NCBI GenBank assembly: GCA_017471825.1
Contig: JAFURQ010000033.1
Coordinates: 1-64,000, forward strand
DNA: 64,000 nt
DNA from: Clostridia bacterium
GTDB taxonomy: Bacteria > Bacillota > Clostridia > Oscillospirales > CAG-272
Reading direction: 5' to 3'
Positions 15,412 through 23,928 of the stretch are shown here, piece after piece. Made by a program: the position numbers and the translations under genes. Below the pieces are notes generated by a model. It ran no database searches and was not told the origin of the DNA. It was given only the letters and a program-made list of their open reading frames with translations. How positions within the stretch are numbered: position 1 is the stretch's first letter; each line of letters opens with the position of its first letter.

Positions 15412-16362
15412 TCACAAATCCACCCTGTTCAGAGTGCCATTGCTAAAAAACGATTTTATGTTTTGAATTATTATTCCGAGGCATCTTTCACGTGCCTCGT
15501 ATGCGCCCCATGCAAAGTGCGGTGTAAGGATTACGTTGGGCATGTTCATAATTTGTGTGTACGGATGGTTCGCAGGAAAAGGCTCTGTGGAATAAACGTC
15601 GCATCCGAATGCAGCGATTTCACCGTTAATTATGGCGTTTGCAACGGCTTCCTCGTCGACTACCGCACCGCGCGCTTCATTGACAAGAACAACGCTCTTT
15701 TTCATATTATTGATGCGCTCACGATTTATTAAACTGCGTGTTTCGGGAGTTAGCGGACAGTGAAGCGTTATGATATCCGACTCTTTGCATAGTGTATCTA
15801 TATCAACGCAGGTGTAGTCGCTTATCGGTGAGCGCTTGTTAACTATTACTTCAGCGCCAAGAGCCTCTGCGATCCTTGCAACGGCTCTGCCTATATTGCC
15901 GAAGCCCACTATTCCCCACTTCATACCGCGTATTTCGTGATAGACGGGAGAAAGCATATTAGGAACACCCGCGGCTTGATATGCACCCGAGCAAACAAAT
16001 CCGCGGTATTCAGAAAGGTGAGTAACGAGGGAGAGGACGGTTGCCGCCGTTACCAATGCAACGCTATCCGTGGAATACGCCGGAACGTTGCAGACAGCAA
16101 CACCGTGCTCTTTTGCAGCCTGAATATCAATATTATCGTATCCGGTTGCAAAAACACATATCAGCTTTAATTTACCTGCGTTAGCTAATACCTCGTATGT
16201 GATTTTAATTTTATTGATGATTATTACGTCGGAGTCGCCGATTCTTTCGGCTATCTGTGCAGGAGAAGTTTCGTTAAAAAAGCGAACGGCTCCAAGGACC
16301 CTTAATCTTTCGAATGGAGTATCAATTCCAAGCGATGCGGCATCGAGAACGGTTATTTTCAT
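15412..16362 (-). CDS. D-2-hydroxyacid dehydrogenase (NAD-dependent)
   Basis: 316 residues from the ATG at 16362, chosen because GGAG lies six bases before it; an in-frame ATG at 16374 has no site. Two Rossmann-like domains with the NAD loop GIVGFGNIG (about 147-155). The catalytic triad is present: Arg in NEARGAVVDE, Glu in DVYSTEPF, His in LTPHFAWGA. The substrate may be hydroxypyruvate, glycerate or a branched 2-oxoacid; family members cannot be told apart by eye. It has its own promoter and lies 16 bases upstream of manA, so it may be transcribed with it. Confidence 0.9.
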   Translation of the reverse strand: MKITVLDAASLGIDTPFERLRVLGAVRFFNETSPAQIAERIGDSDVIIINKIKITYEVLANAGKLKLICVFATGYDNIDIQAAKEHGVAVCNVPAYSTDSVALVTAATVLSLVTHLSEYRGFVCSGAYQAAGVPNMLSPVYHEIRGMKWGIVGFGNIGRAVARIAEALGAEVIVNKRSPISDYTCVDIDTLCKESDIITLHCPLTPETRSLINRERINNMKKSVVLVNEARGAVVDEEAVANAIINGEIAAFGCDVYSTEPFPANHPYTQIMNMPNVILTPHFAWGAYEARERCLGIIIQNIKSFFSNGTLNRVDL

Positions 16363-16393
16363 AATAATCTCCATATCGTCGCAATTTGGCTAC

Positions 16394-16413
16394 CGCACGG
16401 AAGTTACCGTGCG
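16394..16413. repeat. Inverted repeat in leader of dehydrogenase gene
   Basis: Perfect CGCACGG/CCGTGCG with a six-base spacer, immediately after the predicted transcription start of the minus-strand gene. It may be an operator or a leader hairpin. Confidence 0.5.
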
Positions 16414-16423
16414 TGACAATGAT

Positions 16424-16452
16424 ATTCTATCATACTTTCACATTTATTTCAA
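16424..16452 (-). promoter_or_regulatory. Promoter of D-2-hydroxyacid dehydrogenase
   Basis: TTGAAA, 17-base spacer, TAGAAT on the minus strand. Confidence 0.75.
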
Positions 16453-16490
16453 TATATAATAAATAAATTAAGGAAAAAATAAAAAATATA

Positions 16491-16519
16491 TTGACAAACA
16501 AGAAAAGTGGTGATATAAT
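16491..16519 (+). promoter_or_regulatory. Consensus promoter of rpmG-secE-nusG-rplK-rplA
   Basis: Perfect TTGACA and TATAAT separated by 17 bases. The leader to rpmG is about 110 bases and holds a short CCTC-TGTCG-GAGG hairpin followed by GCTTTTTTT (16527-16548), which could act as a weak attenuator, and a CGGG-TTTT-CCCG hairpin just before the ribosome binding site. Confidence 0.9.
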
Positions 16520-16636
16520 AGTGGTACCTCTGTCGGAGGGCTTTTTTTGTGTGCTCTTTTCTGGGACGAGCCACACCCCTGACATTGAGGGAGGTATTTT
16601 ACGGGTTTTCCCGAATTTCTATTAGGAGGTGCCGAT

Positions 16637-16786
16637 ATGAGAGTCAAAATTACTTTGGCATGTACTGAATGCAAGCAGAGAAATTATGACACAAAGAAAA
16701 ACAAGAAAAACGATCCGGACAGACTTGAAATGAATAAGTTCTGCCGTTTCTGCCGCAAACACACTTTGCACAAAGAAACAAAATAA
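16637..16786 (+). CDS. rpmG: 50S ribosomal protein L33
   Basis: 49 residues, starting [18 protein letters not shown] and ending HKETK, with the two CxxC pairs (CTEC and CRFC) of the zinc-binding L33 form. AGGAGG lies six bases before the ATG. It is the first gene of the operon with secE and nusG, a common order in Firmicutes. The usual tRNA-Trp between rpmG and secE is absent; the gap is 22 bases. It is too short for most ORF cut-offs but the match is complete. Confidence 0.96.
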   Translation: MRVKITLACTECKQRNYDTKKNKKNDPDRLEMNKFCRFCRKHTLHKETK

Positions 16787-16808
16787 TTTGATCGAGAGGA
16801 TTATTTAG

Positions 16809-17078
16809 ATGGCAGAAAATAACAAGACAAAAGACACGAAGGAAGTAAACAAGGCTGAAAAAAAGCCGAACTTCTTTGTTCGTATGTGGAAAAAGATTTG
16901 CAAATTCTGCAAGGATGTTACCGGAGAAATGAGGAAGGTTACTTGGACTTCCAAGACCGAGCTCCTTAAGAGCACTAAAATTGTTCTGGTTACAGTAGTA
17001 GCAGTTGCTGCTGTTATCGCAGTTATCGATACCCTGTTCTCTTTGGGTATTAACTCTATCGCCGGCTTGATTGGCTAA
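16809..17078 (+). CDS. secE: Preprotein translocase subunit SecE
   Basis: 89 residues: a charged N-terminal extension rich in Lys, then the conserved amphipathic segment FCKDVTGEMRKVTWTSKTE and one membrane helix (about 55-80). SecE clamps SecY in the protein-conducting channel. It stands directly before nusG, as in most bacteria. GAGAGGA lies before the start. Confidence 0.95.
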   Translation: MAENNKTKDTKEVNKAEKKPNFFVRMWKKICKFCKDVTGEMRKVTWTSKTELLKSTKIVLVTVVAVAAVIAVIDTLFSLGINSIAGLIG

Positions 17079-17092
17079 GAGGCTTTGCAAAT

Positions 17093-17635
17093 ATGAGTAA
17101 CATTAACGAGAAAAACCTCGGTCCCAGATGGTATGTTGCACACACATACACAGGTTATGAGAATAAAGTTAAGGTAAGCATTGAGAAGATCGTTGAAAAC
17201 CGCGGACTTCAGCATCTTATTTACGATGTTCAGGTTCCCGTTGAAACCACGCTCGTTACCAACGAAAAAGGTGTTACAAAAGAGGTTGAAACCAAGCTTC
17301 TCCCCGGCTATGTTCTCGTAAAGATGACGATGACAGACGAAAGCTGGCACGTTGTTCGTAATATTACCGGTGTTACCGGTTTTGTAGGCCCCGGATCTGA
17401 GCCTACTCCCCTTTCTCAGGAAGAGATTGAGATATTCAATGTTGAAGCAAAGACAGGCGAGCTTGCATTCAAGATTGGAGATAAGGTTGAAGTCGTTTCC
17501 GGCGTTTTTGCCGGCTATTCCGGCGTACTTCGTGAAATCAGCGAGGATAAGAAGCAGGTTGTTATTCTTGCCTCGACGGAAAAGCGCGACATTCCCATCA
17601 TGGTTGAGACGCAGGATGTCCGCATCGCTCAATAA
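17093..17635 (+). CDS. nusG: Transcription termination/antitermination factor NusG
   Basis: 180 residues. The NGN domain covers about 10-115 (PRWYVAHTYTGYENKV, LLPGYVLVKM, WHVVRNITGVTGFVG). The KOW domain at 125-178 has the typical KIGDKVEVVSGVFAGYSGV. NusG links RNA polymerase to the ribosome and to terminating factors. It is 14 bases after secE and upstream of rplK. Confidence 0.97.
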   Translation: MSNINEKNLGPRWYVAHTYTGYENKVKVSIEKIVENRGLQHLIYDVQVPVETTLVTNEKGVTKEVETKLLPGYVLVKMTMTDESWHVVRNITGVTGFVGPGSEPTPLSQEEIEIFNVEAKTGELAFKIGDKVEVVSGVFAGYSGVLREISEDKKQVVILASTEKRDIPIMVETQDVRIAQ

Positions 17636-17663
17636 AGTATTTTTCGCTTCGTTTTGAAGCACT

Positions 17664-17710
17664 CGTGGGAGGGATAAAATTTTTCTGATTATCCCGTTTG
17701 AATTACCACA
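17664..17710 (+). promoter_or_regulatory. Probable ribosomal protein L1 binding leader of rplK-rplA
   Basis: GTGGGAGGGATAA pairs through GGGATAA/TTATCCC, and GTGG (17665-17668) pairs with CCAC (17706-17709), leaving a GTGGGAG/ATTACCAC-like internal loop. This resembles the L1-binding site of 23S rRNA that is copied in L11-L1 operon leaders for feedback control. It lies just before the rplK ribosome binding site. A small GCTTC/GAAGC hairpin precedes it. Confidence 0.6.
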
Positions 17711-17728
17711 TTTGGAGGTTTAATTATT

Positions 17729-18154
17729 ATGGCAAAGAAAATTTCCGGTTATATTAAATTGCAGCTTCCTGCCGGCAAGGCTACTCCCCAGCCCCCTGTA
17801 GGTCCCGCACTTGGTCAGTACGGTGTTTCTATCCCCAACTTCACCAAGGAATTCAATGAAAGAACTAAGAATGACATCGGTCTTATTATCCCCGTTGTTA
17901 TTACCGTTTACGCTGACCGTTCTTTCACTTTCATTACCAAGACTCCCCCTGCAGCTGTTCTTATTAAGAAGGCTTGCGGAATTGAAACTGCTTCCGCAGC
18001 TCCCAACAAGACTAAGGTAGCTAAGCTCACCAAGGAACAGCTTCGCAAAATCGCAGAAACAAAGATGCCCGACCTTAACGCTTCTTCCGTTGAAGCTGCT
18101 ATGAGCATGGTAGCAGGTACCGCACGTAGCATGGGCGTTACTGTTGAAGAGTGA
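17729..18154 (+). CDS. rplK: 50S ribosomal protein L11
   Basis: 141 residues, full length. Conserved segments include [20 protein letters not shown] near the N-terminus and the C-terminal rRNA-binding domain with [17 protein letters not shown]11 forms the GTPase-associated centre with the L10-L12 stalk. GGAGG lies ten bases before the ATG. It is followed 15 bases later by rplA. Confidence 0.97.
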   Translation: MAKKISGYIKLQLPAGKATPQPPVGPALGQYGVSIPNFTKEFNERTKNDIGLIIPVVITVYADRSFTFITKTPPAAVLIKKACGIETASAAPNKTKVAKLTKEQLRKIAETKMPDLNASSVEAAMSMVAGTARSMGVTVEE

Positions 18155-18169
18155 TAGGAGGAACGAATA

Positions 18170-18865
18170 ATGGCTAATATGAGTAAGAAATATAAGGCAA
18201 GCACCGAGCTTTTCGACAAGGCAAAGCTCTACGACGTAGATGAGGCTATGGCTCTTGTTTGCCAGACTGCAAAAGCAAAGTTTGATGAGACTATTGAAAT
18301 CCACATTCGCTTGGGTGTTGACTCGCGTCACGCTGACCAGCAGGTTAGAGGCGCTATCGTTCTTCCTAACGGTACCGGTAAAACCGTAAGAACCCTCGTA
18401 TTCGCACGCGGTGACAAGGCAGAGGCTGCTCTTGCTGCAGGCGCTGATTACGTTGGTGCTGAGGATTACGTTCAGAAGATCACAACCGAGAACTGGTTTG
18501 AGTTCGACGTTGTTATCGCTTCTCCTGATATGATGGGTCTCATCGGTCGTCTTGGTAAGGTTCTCGGTCCTAAGGGACTTATGCCTAACCCCAAGGCAGG
18601 AACCGTTACTCCCGACGTTGCTAAGGCTGTTGTAGAAGCTAAGGCATGTAAGATCGAGTACCGTCTCGACAAGACCAACATCATTCACTGCCCCATCGGT
18701 AAGGCATCCTTTGGAACCGAAAAGCTCATCGAGAACTTCAACACTCTCGTTGGTGCTGTTATCAAGGCAAAGCCCGCTGCTGCAAAGGGTCAGTACATTA
18801 AGAGCTGCGTTATCGCAACTACTATGGGCCCCGGCATTAAGGTTAACTATGCTAAGCTCGGCTAA
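18170..18865 (+). CDS. rplA: 50S ribosomal protein L1
   Basis: 231 residues, full length. Family segments include [19 protein letters not shown], the second-domain [20 protein letters not shown] and the C-terminal [16 protein letters not shown]1 binds 23S rRNA at the exit side and represses its own operon. The usual rplJ-rplL pair does not follow; a terminator lies 16 bases after the stop. Confidence 0.97.
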   Translation: MANMSKKYKASTELFDKAKLYDVDEAMALVCQTAKAKFDETIEIHIRLGVDSRHADQQVRGAIVLPNGTGKTVRTLVFARGDKAEAALAAGADYVGAEDYVQKITTENWFEFDVVIASPDMMGLIGRLGKVLGPKGLMPNPKAGTVTPDVAKAVVEAKACKIEYRLDKTNIIHCPIGKASFGTEKLIENFNTLVGAVIKAKPAAAKGQYIKSCVIATTMGPGIKVNYAKLG

Positions 18866-18880
18866 TTAATAATACTGCAA

Positions 18881-18906
18881 AAGCTCACCGTCACCCCGGT
18901 GAGCTT
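18881..18906 (+). terminator. Terminator of ribosomal protein operon
   Basis: AAGCTCACC/GGTGAGCTT with eight-base loop followed by TTTTTT. It ends the operon after rplA. Confidence 0.92.
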
Positions 18907-19005
18907 TTTTATATTTAATAATGGTTAAGATTTGTATTTATTGACTTTTATAGGTGTGTATGATAACATTTTAATGTAAATACTGCAAGCGAGGTTATCT
19001 GCAAA

Positions 19006-19890
19006 GTGATCATACAAATGTTTAACTTTTGGTATTTTTTCTGGCTATTGATTTTGTCCGGAATTACCGTAGGACTTTATTTTTTGTTAAGGAATAAGAG
19101 CACGAGAACGCAGAAGATAGTTCTCTTCTCTATTTTAGCTGTTGGATTATTACTACACTTTTTAAAAGCATATATTCCGCCATATTCTGTTGACGAGGCT
19201 CGACACTTGAGAGACTCTTGGTTTGTAAATATTTGCGGTGCCAACATTGCCCTGTTTCCATTTTTGTTCTTTTCTAAGAATAAGTATGTGAAGGACTATA
19301 TGTTCTTCATTGGCGTCATAAGTGGACTTATTGCCCTTTTCTACCCGCAAGAGCCCTTGGCAAAGGTAGATCAAGCGGCGGAAATGCTCGATATTGTACG
19401 ATTCTATATCCATCACTGGCTTTTGCTTGCGGTTCCGCTTCTGATGGTGCTTTTTAAGCAGCACAAGCTTTCGTATAAGCGCATTTGGTTTGCACCGACG
19501 GGGCTTTTGCTGGTAATGCTATTTATAATGTTGAATCAGATATTCCAGAGCGAGCTTGGATTTATCCCGTTGCGTTCTGATGATTTCTTTAGCATTAATT
19601 ACAAAAACAACTCATATATTTGGGGGCCGGGAGAAAATGATGCGATTGGAAATTTCCTGGCGATGCTAACCCCCGATTTCTTCAAAACGATTCCTGTGGG
19701 TGAGTATGCAGGTCAGGAGAAATATTGGCCTTGGTTCTGGTTGATCGTTCCTGCTTACGTTTGGGTTACGCTCTTCTCTTTTGTAATCGTTATGATTTTC
19801 GATTATAAAACCTTCGCTTCAGACGTTAAATTTTTATTTAACAAAATTCGTTCCTTTTTCTCTAAAAACAAGGTTACAAAAGTTGAATGA
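19006..19890 (+). CDS. Multi-pass membrane protein, YwaF/TMEM164-like
   Basis: 294 residues, about seven hydrophobic segments. The pattern of an N-terminal helix pair, a loop before NICGANIALFPFLFF, a RFYIHHWLLLAVPLL helix and a C-terminal PWFWLIVPAYVWVTLF helix recalls the YwaF/TMEM164 family, whose role in bacteria is unclear. The frame starts at GTG (19006) with GAGG 11 bases upstream, or at ATG 19018. It is a single-gene unit between two terminators. Confidence 0.7.
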   Translation: MIIQMFNFWYFFWLLILSGITVGLYFLLRNKSTRTQKIVLFSILAVGLLLHFLKAYIPPYSVDEARHLRDSWFVNICGANIALFPFLFFSKNKYVKDYMFFIGVISGLIALFYPQEPLAKVDQAAEMLDIVRFYIHHWLLLAVPLLMVLFKQHKLSYKRIWFAPTGLLLVMLFIMLNQIFQSELGFIPLRSDDFFSINYKNNSYIWGPGENDAIGNFLAMLTPDFFKTIPVGEYAGQEKYWPWFWLIVPAYVWVTLFSFVIVMIFDYKTFASDVKFLFNKIRSFFSKNKVTKVE

Positions 19891-19899
19891 TAAAAAACA

Positions 19900-19925
19900 A
19901 AAGACCGACAGTATTGTCGGTCTTT
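19900..19925. terminator. Bidirectional terminator between convergent genes
   Basis: AAAGACCGACA/TGTCGGTCTTT with four-base loop and flanking A and T runs. It serves the membrane-protein gene and comF. Confidence 0.92.
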
Positions 19926-20696
19926 TTACTTGGGTGAAAAGCGGTCACCCGTGTGGAATCTTGTGCTTCTGTCTCTGTATGCAATAGCAATAGATGCCGC
20001 GGTTATTGCTTTTGCGCCGGCACCCTTGAGTAATGTTGCCATATAGCCCATAGAAGCGCCCGTTGTCACAATATCATCTATTAAGATTACATTTTTCGAG
20101 GATAAATCCAGTTTCGGATTCCGTAATTTAAATTTAACGTTCGTGATTCTTTCCGAAGAATTTGCCGCCTTCTTTTGCGCTCTCTTTGCAAGAGAATATC
20201 CTGTTTTCAGATATTTTGCGCCGAGCTTTTTAGCGACCTGTCTGGCTAAGAGCTCCGCGTGATCAAAGCCGTATTCAACTATTGCGGCTTTTCTTCTCGG
20301 AACAGAAGTAAAAACGTAGCTTTCCGGATTGCTTACAGAAGCTCTGATAGCTCTTACAATTTCGTTAGTCAAGAACTCTAATACGTCTGCCCTGTGATCT
20401 TGCTTTAAGCTATAGATTAGAGCGTTGGTAGGTGGCGTCGTTTCATCGGTTTTATCCTCTTGAAAATAGCGGAACACTTTAATATGCTTGTGCACAAAAT
20501 GAGCATCCAGATATCTATTGGTGCAAGTACATTCGGAATATATTTTTGAGCAGATTGAGCAATTAAACTGAACAAGATTATTGTATTTTTCCTTGCAGAC
20601 CTTACAAAGTGCCAATTCGTTTTTTAGGAGACGTTCCCCACAGCAAGCGCATTTTGGTACGGAAATATAGAACAAGATATTTTTAAGTATATTCAT
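19926..20696 (-). CDS. comF: ComF-family phosphoribosyltransferase-like protein
   Basis: 256 residues from the ATG at 20696. An N-terminal zinc ribbon uses CACC, CKVC, CSIC and CTC pairs (about residues 11-60). The C-terminal phosphoribosyltransferase fold has the PRPP-binding signature NVILIDDIVTTGASM. ComF helps bring in single-stranded DNA in competent cells, but the family is also present in non-competent bacteria. An upstream start at 20735 is rejected because it would lie inside the glnS terminator. Confidence 0.9.
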   Translation of the reverse strand: MNILKNILFYISVPKCACCGERLLKNELALCKVCKEKYNNLVQFNCSICSKIYSECTCTNRYLDAHFVHKHIKVFRYFQEDKTDETTPPTNALIYSLKQDHRADVLEFLTNEIVRAIRASVSNPESYVFTSVPRRKAAIVEYGFDHAELLARQVAKKLGAKYLKTGYSLAKRAQKKAANSSERITNVKFKLRNPKLDLSSKNVILIDDIVTTGASMGYMATLLKGAGAKAITAASIAIAYRDRSTRFHTGDRFSPK

Positions 20697-20709
20697 AACC
20701 TTATAAAAA

Positions 20710-20733
20710 GAGCCGTTACAGTTGCAACGGCTC
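20710..20733 (-). terminator. Terminator of glnS
   Basis: GAGCCGTT/AACGGCTC stem extended through GCAACTGT, followed on the minus strand by TTTTT. It begins seven bases after the glnS stop. Confidence 0.88.
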
Positions 20734-20740
20734 AAATGTT

Positions 20741-22402
20741 TTATTTGTTTTGTTTTGGAAAGCTATCCTTGAGTCCGACAATGCGATTGAAGGTATTTTC
20801 GTTTTTTGAATCCTTTACAAAATAACCGCATCTGACAAACTGGAAGCGCTCCTCTGCGGTAGCCTCTGCAAGTGCGGGCTCGATTTTCGCATCATCAATC
20901 GTTGTAACGGAATTTTTGTTGAGATAATCATCAAAGGTTTTGCCTTCGGGGATATCGTCAACGTTCTCAATATCAAAAAGAAAATCGTAGAGCTTTACAG
21001 TTGTTGTTTGAGCATATTTTGAAGAAAGCCAATGAATCGTACCCTTGATTTTTCTTCCGTCCAGAGGCATGCCGTTTTTGGTTTCAAGATCGGCGGTACA
21101 ATGAATTTCCTTTACTGTTCCGTCGTCGTTCAGTATGACCTCGTTACACTTAACAATGTATGCTCCCATTAGTCGTACTTCACCATCGGGCTTCATACGG
21201 AAGAATTTAGGAGGCGGTACCATTGCAAAGTCGTCTGCATCAATATAGAGCTCTCTTGTGAACGGAAGGAGTCTTGTACCTGCTTCCTCGGGGTGCTGTG
21301 GATTGTTCGAAACCTCGAAATATTCGACCTTATCCTCGGGATAGTTGGTTACAACGACCTTTATAGGATGAAGAATTGCTATTCTTCTCTGTGCCTTGTC
21401 ATTAAGCTCCTCGCGTATGCAATGCTCAAGAAGCTCATAATCAACAACGCTGTATGCCTTTGCGACACCGGCACGGGCAACAAAATCGAATATTGCATGA
21501 GGGGTATATCCTCTTCTGCGCAGACCGCAGAGGGTGGGCATTCTAGGGTCGTCCCAACCGTCAACGAGTCCATCCTCAACAAGACGGCGAAGATATCTTT
21601 TGCTCATAACCGTGTGAGTGACGTTAAGACGGGCGAACTCGCGCTGCTTTGGCTTCTGCGAAAAGCCGATGTTATCGATAACCCAATCATAAAGCGGGCG
21701 GTGATTCTCAAACTCTATCGAACACAAGGAATGTGTAATGCCCTCAAGTGCATCCTGGATAGGATGTGCATAGTCGTAAAGCGGGTATATGCACCATTTG
21801 CTTCCCTGTCTGTGATGATTGGTGTGAACTATTCTGTAAATAGCGGGGTCGCGCATATTCATATTTGATGAGGACATATCGATTTTTGCGCGAAGAGTTT
21901 TGGAGCCGTCGGGAAATTCTCCGTTTTTCATGCGTTCAAAGAGATCAAGATTCTCCTCAATGCTTCTATCACGGTAGGGGCTGTTTTTGCCGGGCTCTGT
22001 AAGTGTGCCGCGGTATTCGCGAAGCTCTTCTGCATTAAGATCACAGACGTATGCCTTGCCGTCCTTGATAAGCTGAACTGCAAACTCATAGCATTTGTCG
22101 AAATAATCCGAGCCGTAAAAAACGCCGCCCGTGGGCTCACATCCAAGCCACGTCAAGTCACGGTATATACTTTCAACGTATTCGTTATCCTCTTTTGAGG
22201 GGTTGGTATCATCGTAGCGAAGATTAAAAAGACCGCCGTATTTTTTCGCAGTCATGGCGTTGATCCATATCGCTTTAGCTGAACCGATATGAAGATATCC
22301 GTTGGGCTCGGGCGGGAAACGGGTATGAATTTTGAGCTCGGGATTTTCTGCAATATCGGCATCAATAATGTCGTGGATAAAATTATTTCTGATTTCTTCC
22401 AT
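20741..22402 (-). CDS. glnS: Glutaminyl-tRNA synthetase
   Basis: 553 residues from the ATG preceded by AAAGGA; an in-frame TTG seven codons earlier is less likely. The class I signature is PEPNGYLHIGSAK and the second is VMSKRYL. The C-terminal half holds the two beta-barrels that read the anticodon. The enzyme charges tRNA-Gln directly, so this organism need not rely on the GatCAB transamidation route for glutamine. It is a single-gene unit; a TATACT box with a weak -35 lies upstream. Confidence 0.96.
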   Translation of the reverse strand: MEEIRNNFIHDIIDADIAENPELKIHTRFPPEPNGYLHIGSAKAIWINAMTAKKYGGLFNLRYDDTNPSKEDNEYVESIYRDLTWLGCEPTGGVFYGSDYFDKCYEFAVQLIKDGKAYVCDLNAEELREYRGTLTEPGKNSPYRDRSIEENLDLFERMKNGEFPDGSKTLRAKIDMSSSNMNMRDPAIYRIVHTNHHRQGSKWCIYPLYDYAHPIQDALEGITHSLCSIEFENHRPLYDWVIDNIGFSQKPKQREFARLNVTHTVMSKRYLRRLVEDGLVDGWDDPRMPTLCGLRRRGYTPHAIFDFVARAGVAKAYSVVDYELLEHCIREELNDKAQRRIAILHPIKVVVTNYPEDKVEYFEVSNNPQHPEEAGTRLLPFTRELYIDADDFAMVPPPKFFRMKPDGEVRLMGAYIVKCNEVILNDDGTVKEIHCTADLETKNGMPLDGRKIKGTIHWLSSKYAQTTTVKLYDFLFDIENVDDIPEGKTFDDYLNKNSVTTIDDAKIEPALAEATAEERFQFVRCGYFVKDSKNENTFNRIVGLKDSFPKQNK

Positions 22403-22556
22403 TTTTTGAGTCCTTTGAAACAATAATTCACTTTAGTATATCACAAACTTAAGTAAAAGTCTATACTTTTTTTATTTTTTGTCGACTGTAACTATAAAAT
22501 TCTTTATACATAAAATAATAATGTGCATATTATTATGCGCAGGAGGAGTTTCAGTT

Positions 22557-22769
22557 TTGAACAAGACGACAATAACTGTCGGTTCAGCCACCTACGCCAT
22601 GAAGGCAAAAAGGGTTTTACAGCGCATGAAGATCAGAACAAAACTCGTAAAAGTAGATGCTGCGAGATCAAAAAACGGTTGCACTCACGGACTTGAGTTC
22701 GCATCCGAAGATTTTTTTAGTGTCGTAATGGGACTGAACAATGCAGGAATAGAATACTTTATTTATTGA
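22557..22769 (+). CDS. DUF3343-like small protein
   Basis: 70 residues starting with TTG at 22557, ten bases after AGGAGG. Opening KTTITVGSATYAMKAKRVL and the later CTHGLEF resemble DUF3343 proteins, which pair with aminotransferase class V cysteine desulfurase-like enzymes and selenium or sulfur carrier genes. The cysteine in GCTHG may be the working residue. It is 20 bases upstream of such an enzyme here. The longer frame back to 22479 has no ribosome binding site. Confidence 0.75.
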   Translation: MNKTTITVGSATYAMKAKRVLQRMKIRTKLVKVDAARSKNGCTHGLEFASEDFFSVVMGLNNAGIEYFIY

Positions 22770-22789
22770 TTTTCGGCCGGGAGGGTGCG

Positions 22790-23911
22790 ATGATATATTT
22801 AGACAACGCCGCGACAACGTATAAAAAACCTGCAAGGGTGTATAGAGTTGTTAATAAGGCAATAAGAAAATATGCCGCCAATCCCGGCAGGAGCAGTCAC
22901 AGATTAGCTCTGAAGGCTACCGAGATTATATATGATGCTCGCGAGGTTGTGAGCAATTTTTTTGGACTTAATGAGCCTGAAAACGTTATTTTCACCCAAA
23001 ATGCAACATACGCACTTAACATTGCGATAAAGGGCATGATAAACCGAAGGTGTCACGTGATAATATCGGATTTGGAGCACAATTCAGTCCTCAGACCTAT
23101 AAATGCTCTCTGTGATTCTATAGGAATAGAATATTCTGTCTTTCGGAGCGGCACAGATAACGTTTTTAAGGAAATCGAAAGCCTGATACGCCCCGATACC
23201 GCCTTTGTGATTACGACCTTGGCATCCAACGTTACCGGAAAAGAAATTCCACTGCTCGCACTATCCGAAATAAAAAAGCGATATAATATAGGGCTCATAA
23301 TTGACGCATCACAGCTCGCAGGACACAAACGAATTGATTTGTCAAGGTATGCGTTTGATGCATTTGTAGCCCCTGGGCATAAAGCGTTGTTTGGGATTAT
23401 GGGTGGCGGATTTTGCATTTTTTCTTCGTCCGCAAAAGCTAAAACAATTATAGATGGTGGCAGTGGAAGCGAATCCGTAAGCGCGCATATGCCAGAGAAA
23501 AATCCCGAAAGATTCGAGGCAGGTACCCTCGCCCTACCTGCTATTGCATCAATTGCCGAAGGAATACGATTTATAGAAAAAAGAGGGATTGAGCGAGTAG
23601 AAGAGGAGATTTCTGTATTAACTAACAGGTTAAAGGAAATGCTTTGTGGCGTAAGAGGAATCAATATTTACGGCGGAGAAAACGGTGTTTTATCCTTTAC
23701 TTTGGACGGAATGAGCACGGAGGGGGTGTCTGCCGCCTTAGATAAAAAAGGAATTTGCACACGCGCGGGCTTGCACTGCGCGCCTCTTGCACACAAGACA
23801 TACGGCACGTTAGATAGCGGCACCGTGAGAATCAGCGTCTCGTGTCTAAATACTGTCAATGATATAGAAAAAGCGTATGAGGGATTGCTGGATATAAGAA
23901 GAAGGAGCTGA
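22790..23911 (+). CDS. Cysteine desulfurase-like aminotransferase class V
   Basis: 373 residues from ATG 22790 (GGAGGG four bases upstream). PLP-dependent fold: YLDNAATTYKKP opening, SDLEHNSVLRP, IIDASQLAGH and the lysine in APGHKALFG. A cysteine in RAGLHCAPLAHKT is in the position of the active cysteine of SufS/NifS. The layout fits the subgroup often linked to selenium metabolism and DUF3343. Whether it makes persulfide or splits selenocysteine cannot be told. No scaffold protein or SufU is adjacent. Confidence 0.88.
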   Translation: MIYLDNAATTYKKPARVYRVVNKAIRKYAANPGRSSHRLALKATEIIYDAREVVSNFFGLNEPENVIFTQNATYALNIAIKGMINRRCHVIISDLEHNSVLRPINALCDSIGIEYSVFRSGTDNVFKEIESLIRPDTAFVITTLASNVTGKEIPLLALSEIKKRYNIGLIIDASQLAGHKRIDLSRYAFDAFVAPGHKALFGIMGGGFCIFSSSAKAKTIIDGGSGSESVSAHMPEKNPERFEAGTLALPAIASIAEGIRFIEKRGIERVEEEISVLTNRLKEMLCGVRGINIYGGENGVLSFTLDGMSTEGVSAALDKKGICTRAGLHCAPLAHKTYGTLDSGTVRISVSCLNTVNDIEKAYEGLLDIRRRS

Positions 23912-23928
23912 GATTAAATCTCGGCTCC
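23904..23928. terminator. Bidirectional terminator between convergent genes
   Basis: GGAGCTGAGAT/ATCTCGGCTCC with three-base loop then CCTTTTTG. It overlaps the last codons of the desulfurase and ends the glycogen operon from the other side. Confidence 0.85.

Noticed and set aside
16787..16808. tRNA-Trp between rpmG and secE
   Set aside because: Often present there in Firmicutes, but the gap is only 22 bases and holds just the secE ribosome site.
17720..18688. 322-codon minus-strand frame over rplK-rplA
   Set aside because: Shadow of two highly conserved ribosomal protein genes with biased codons.
20697..20735. Upstream start of comF
   Set aside because: These codons fall inside the glnS terminator hairpin; the ATG at 20696 follows it.
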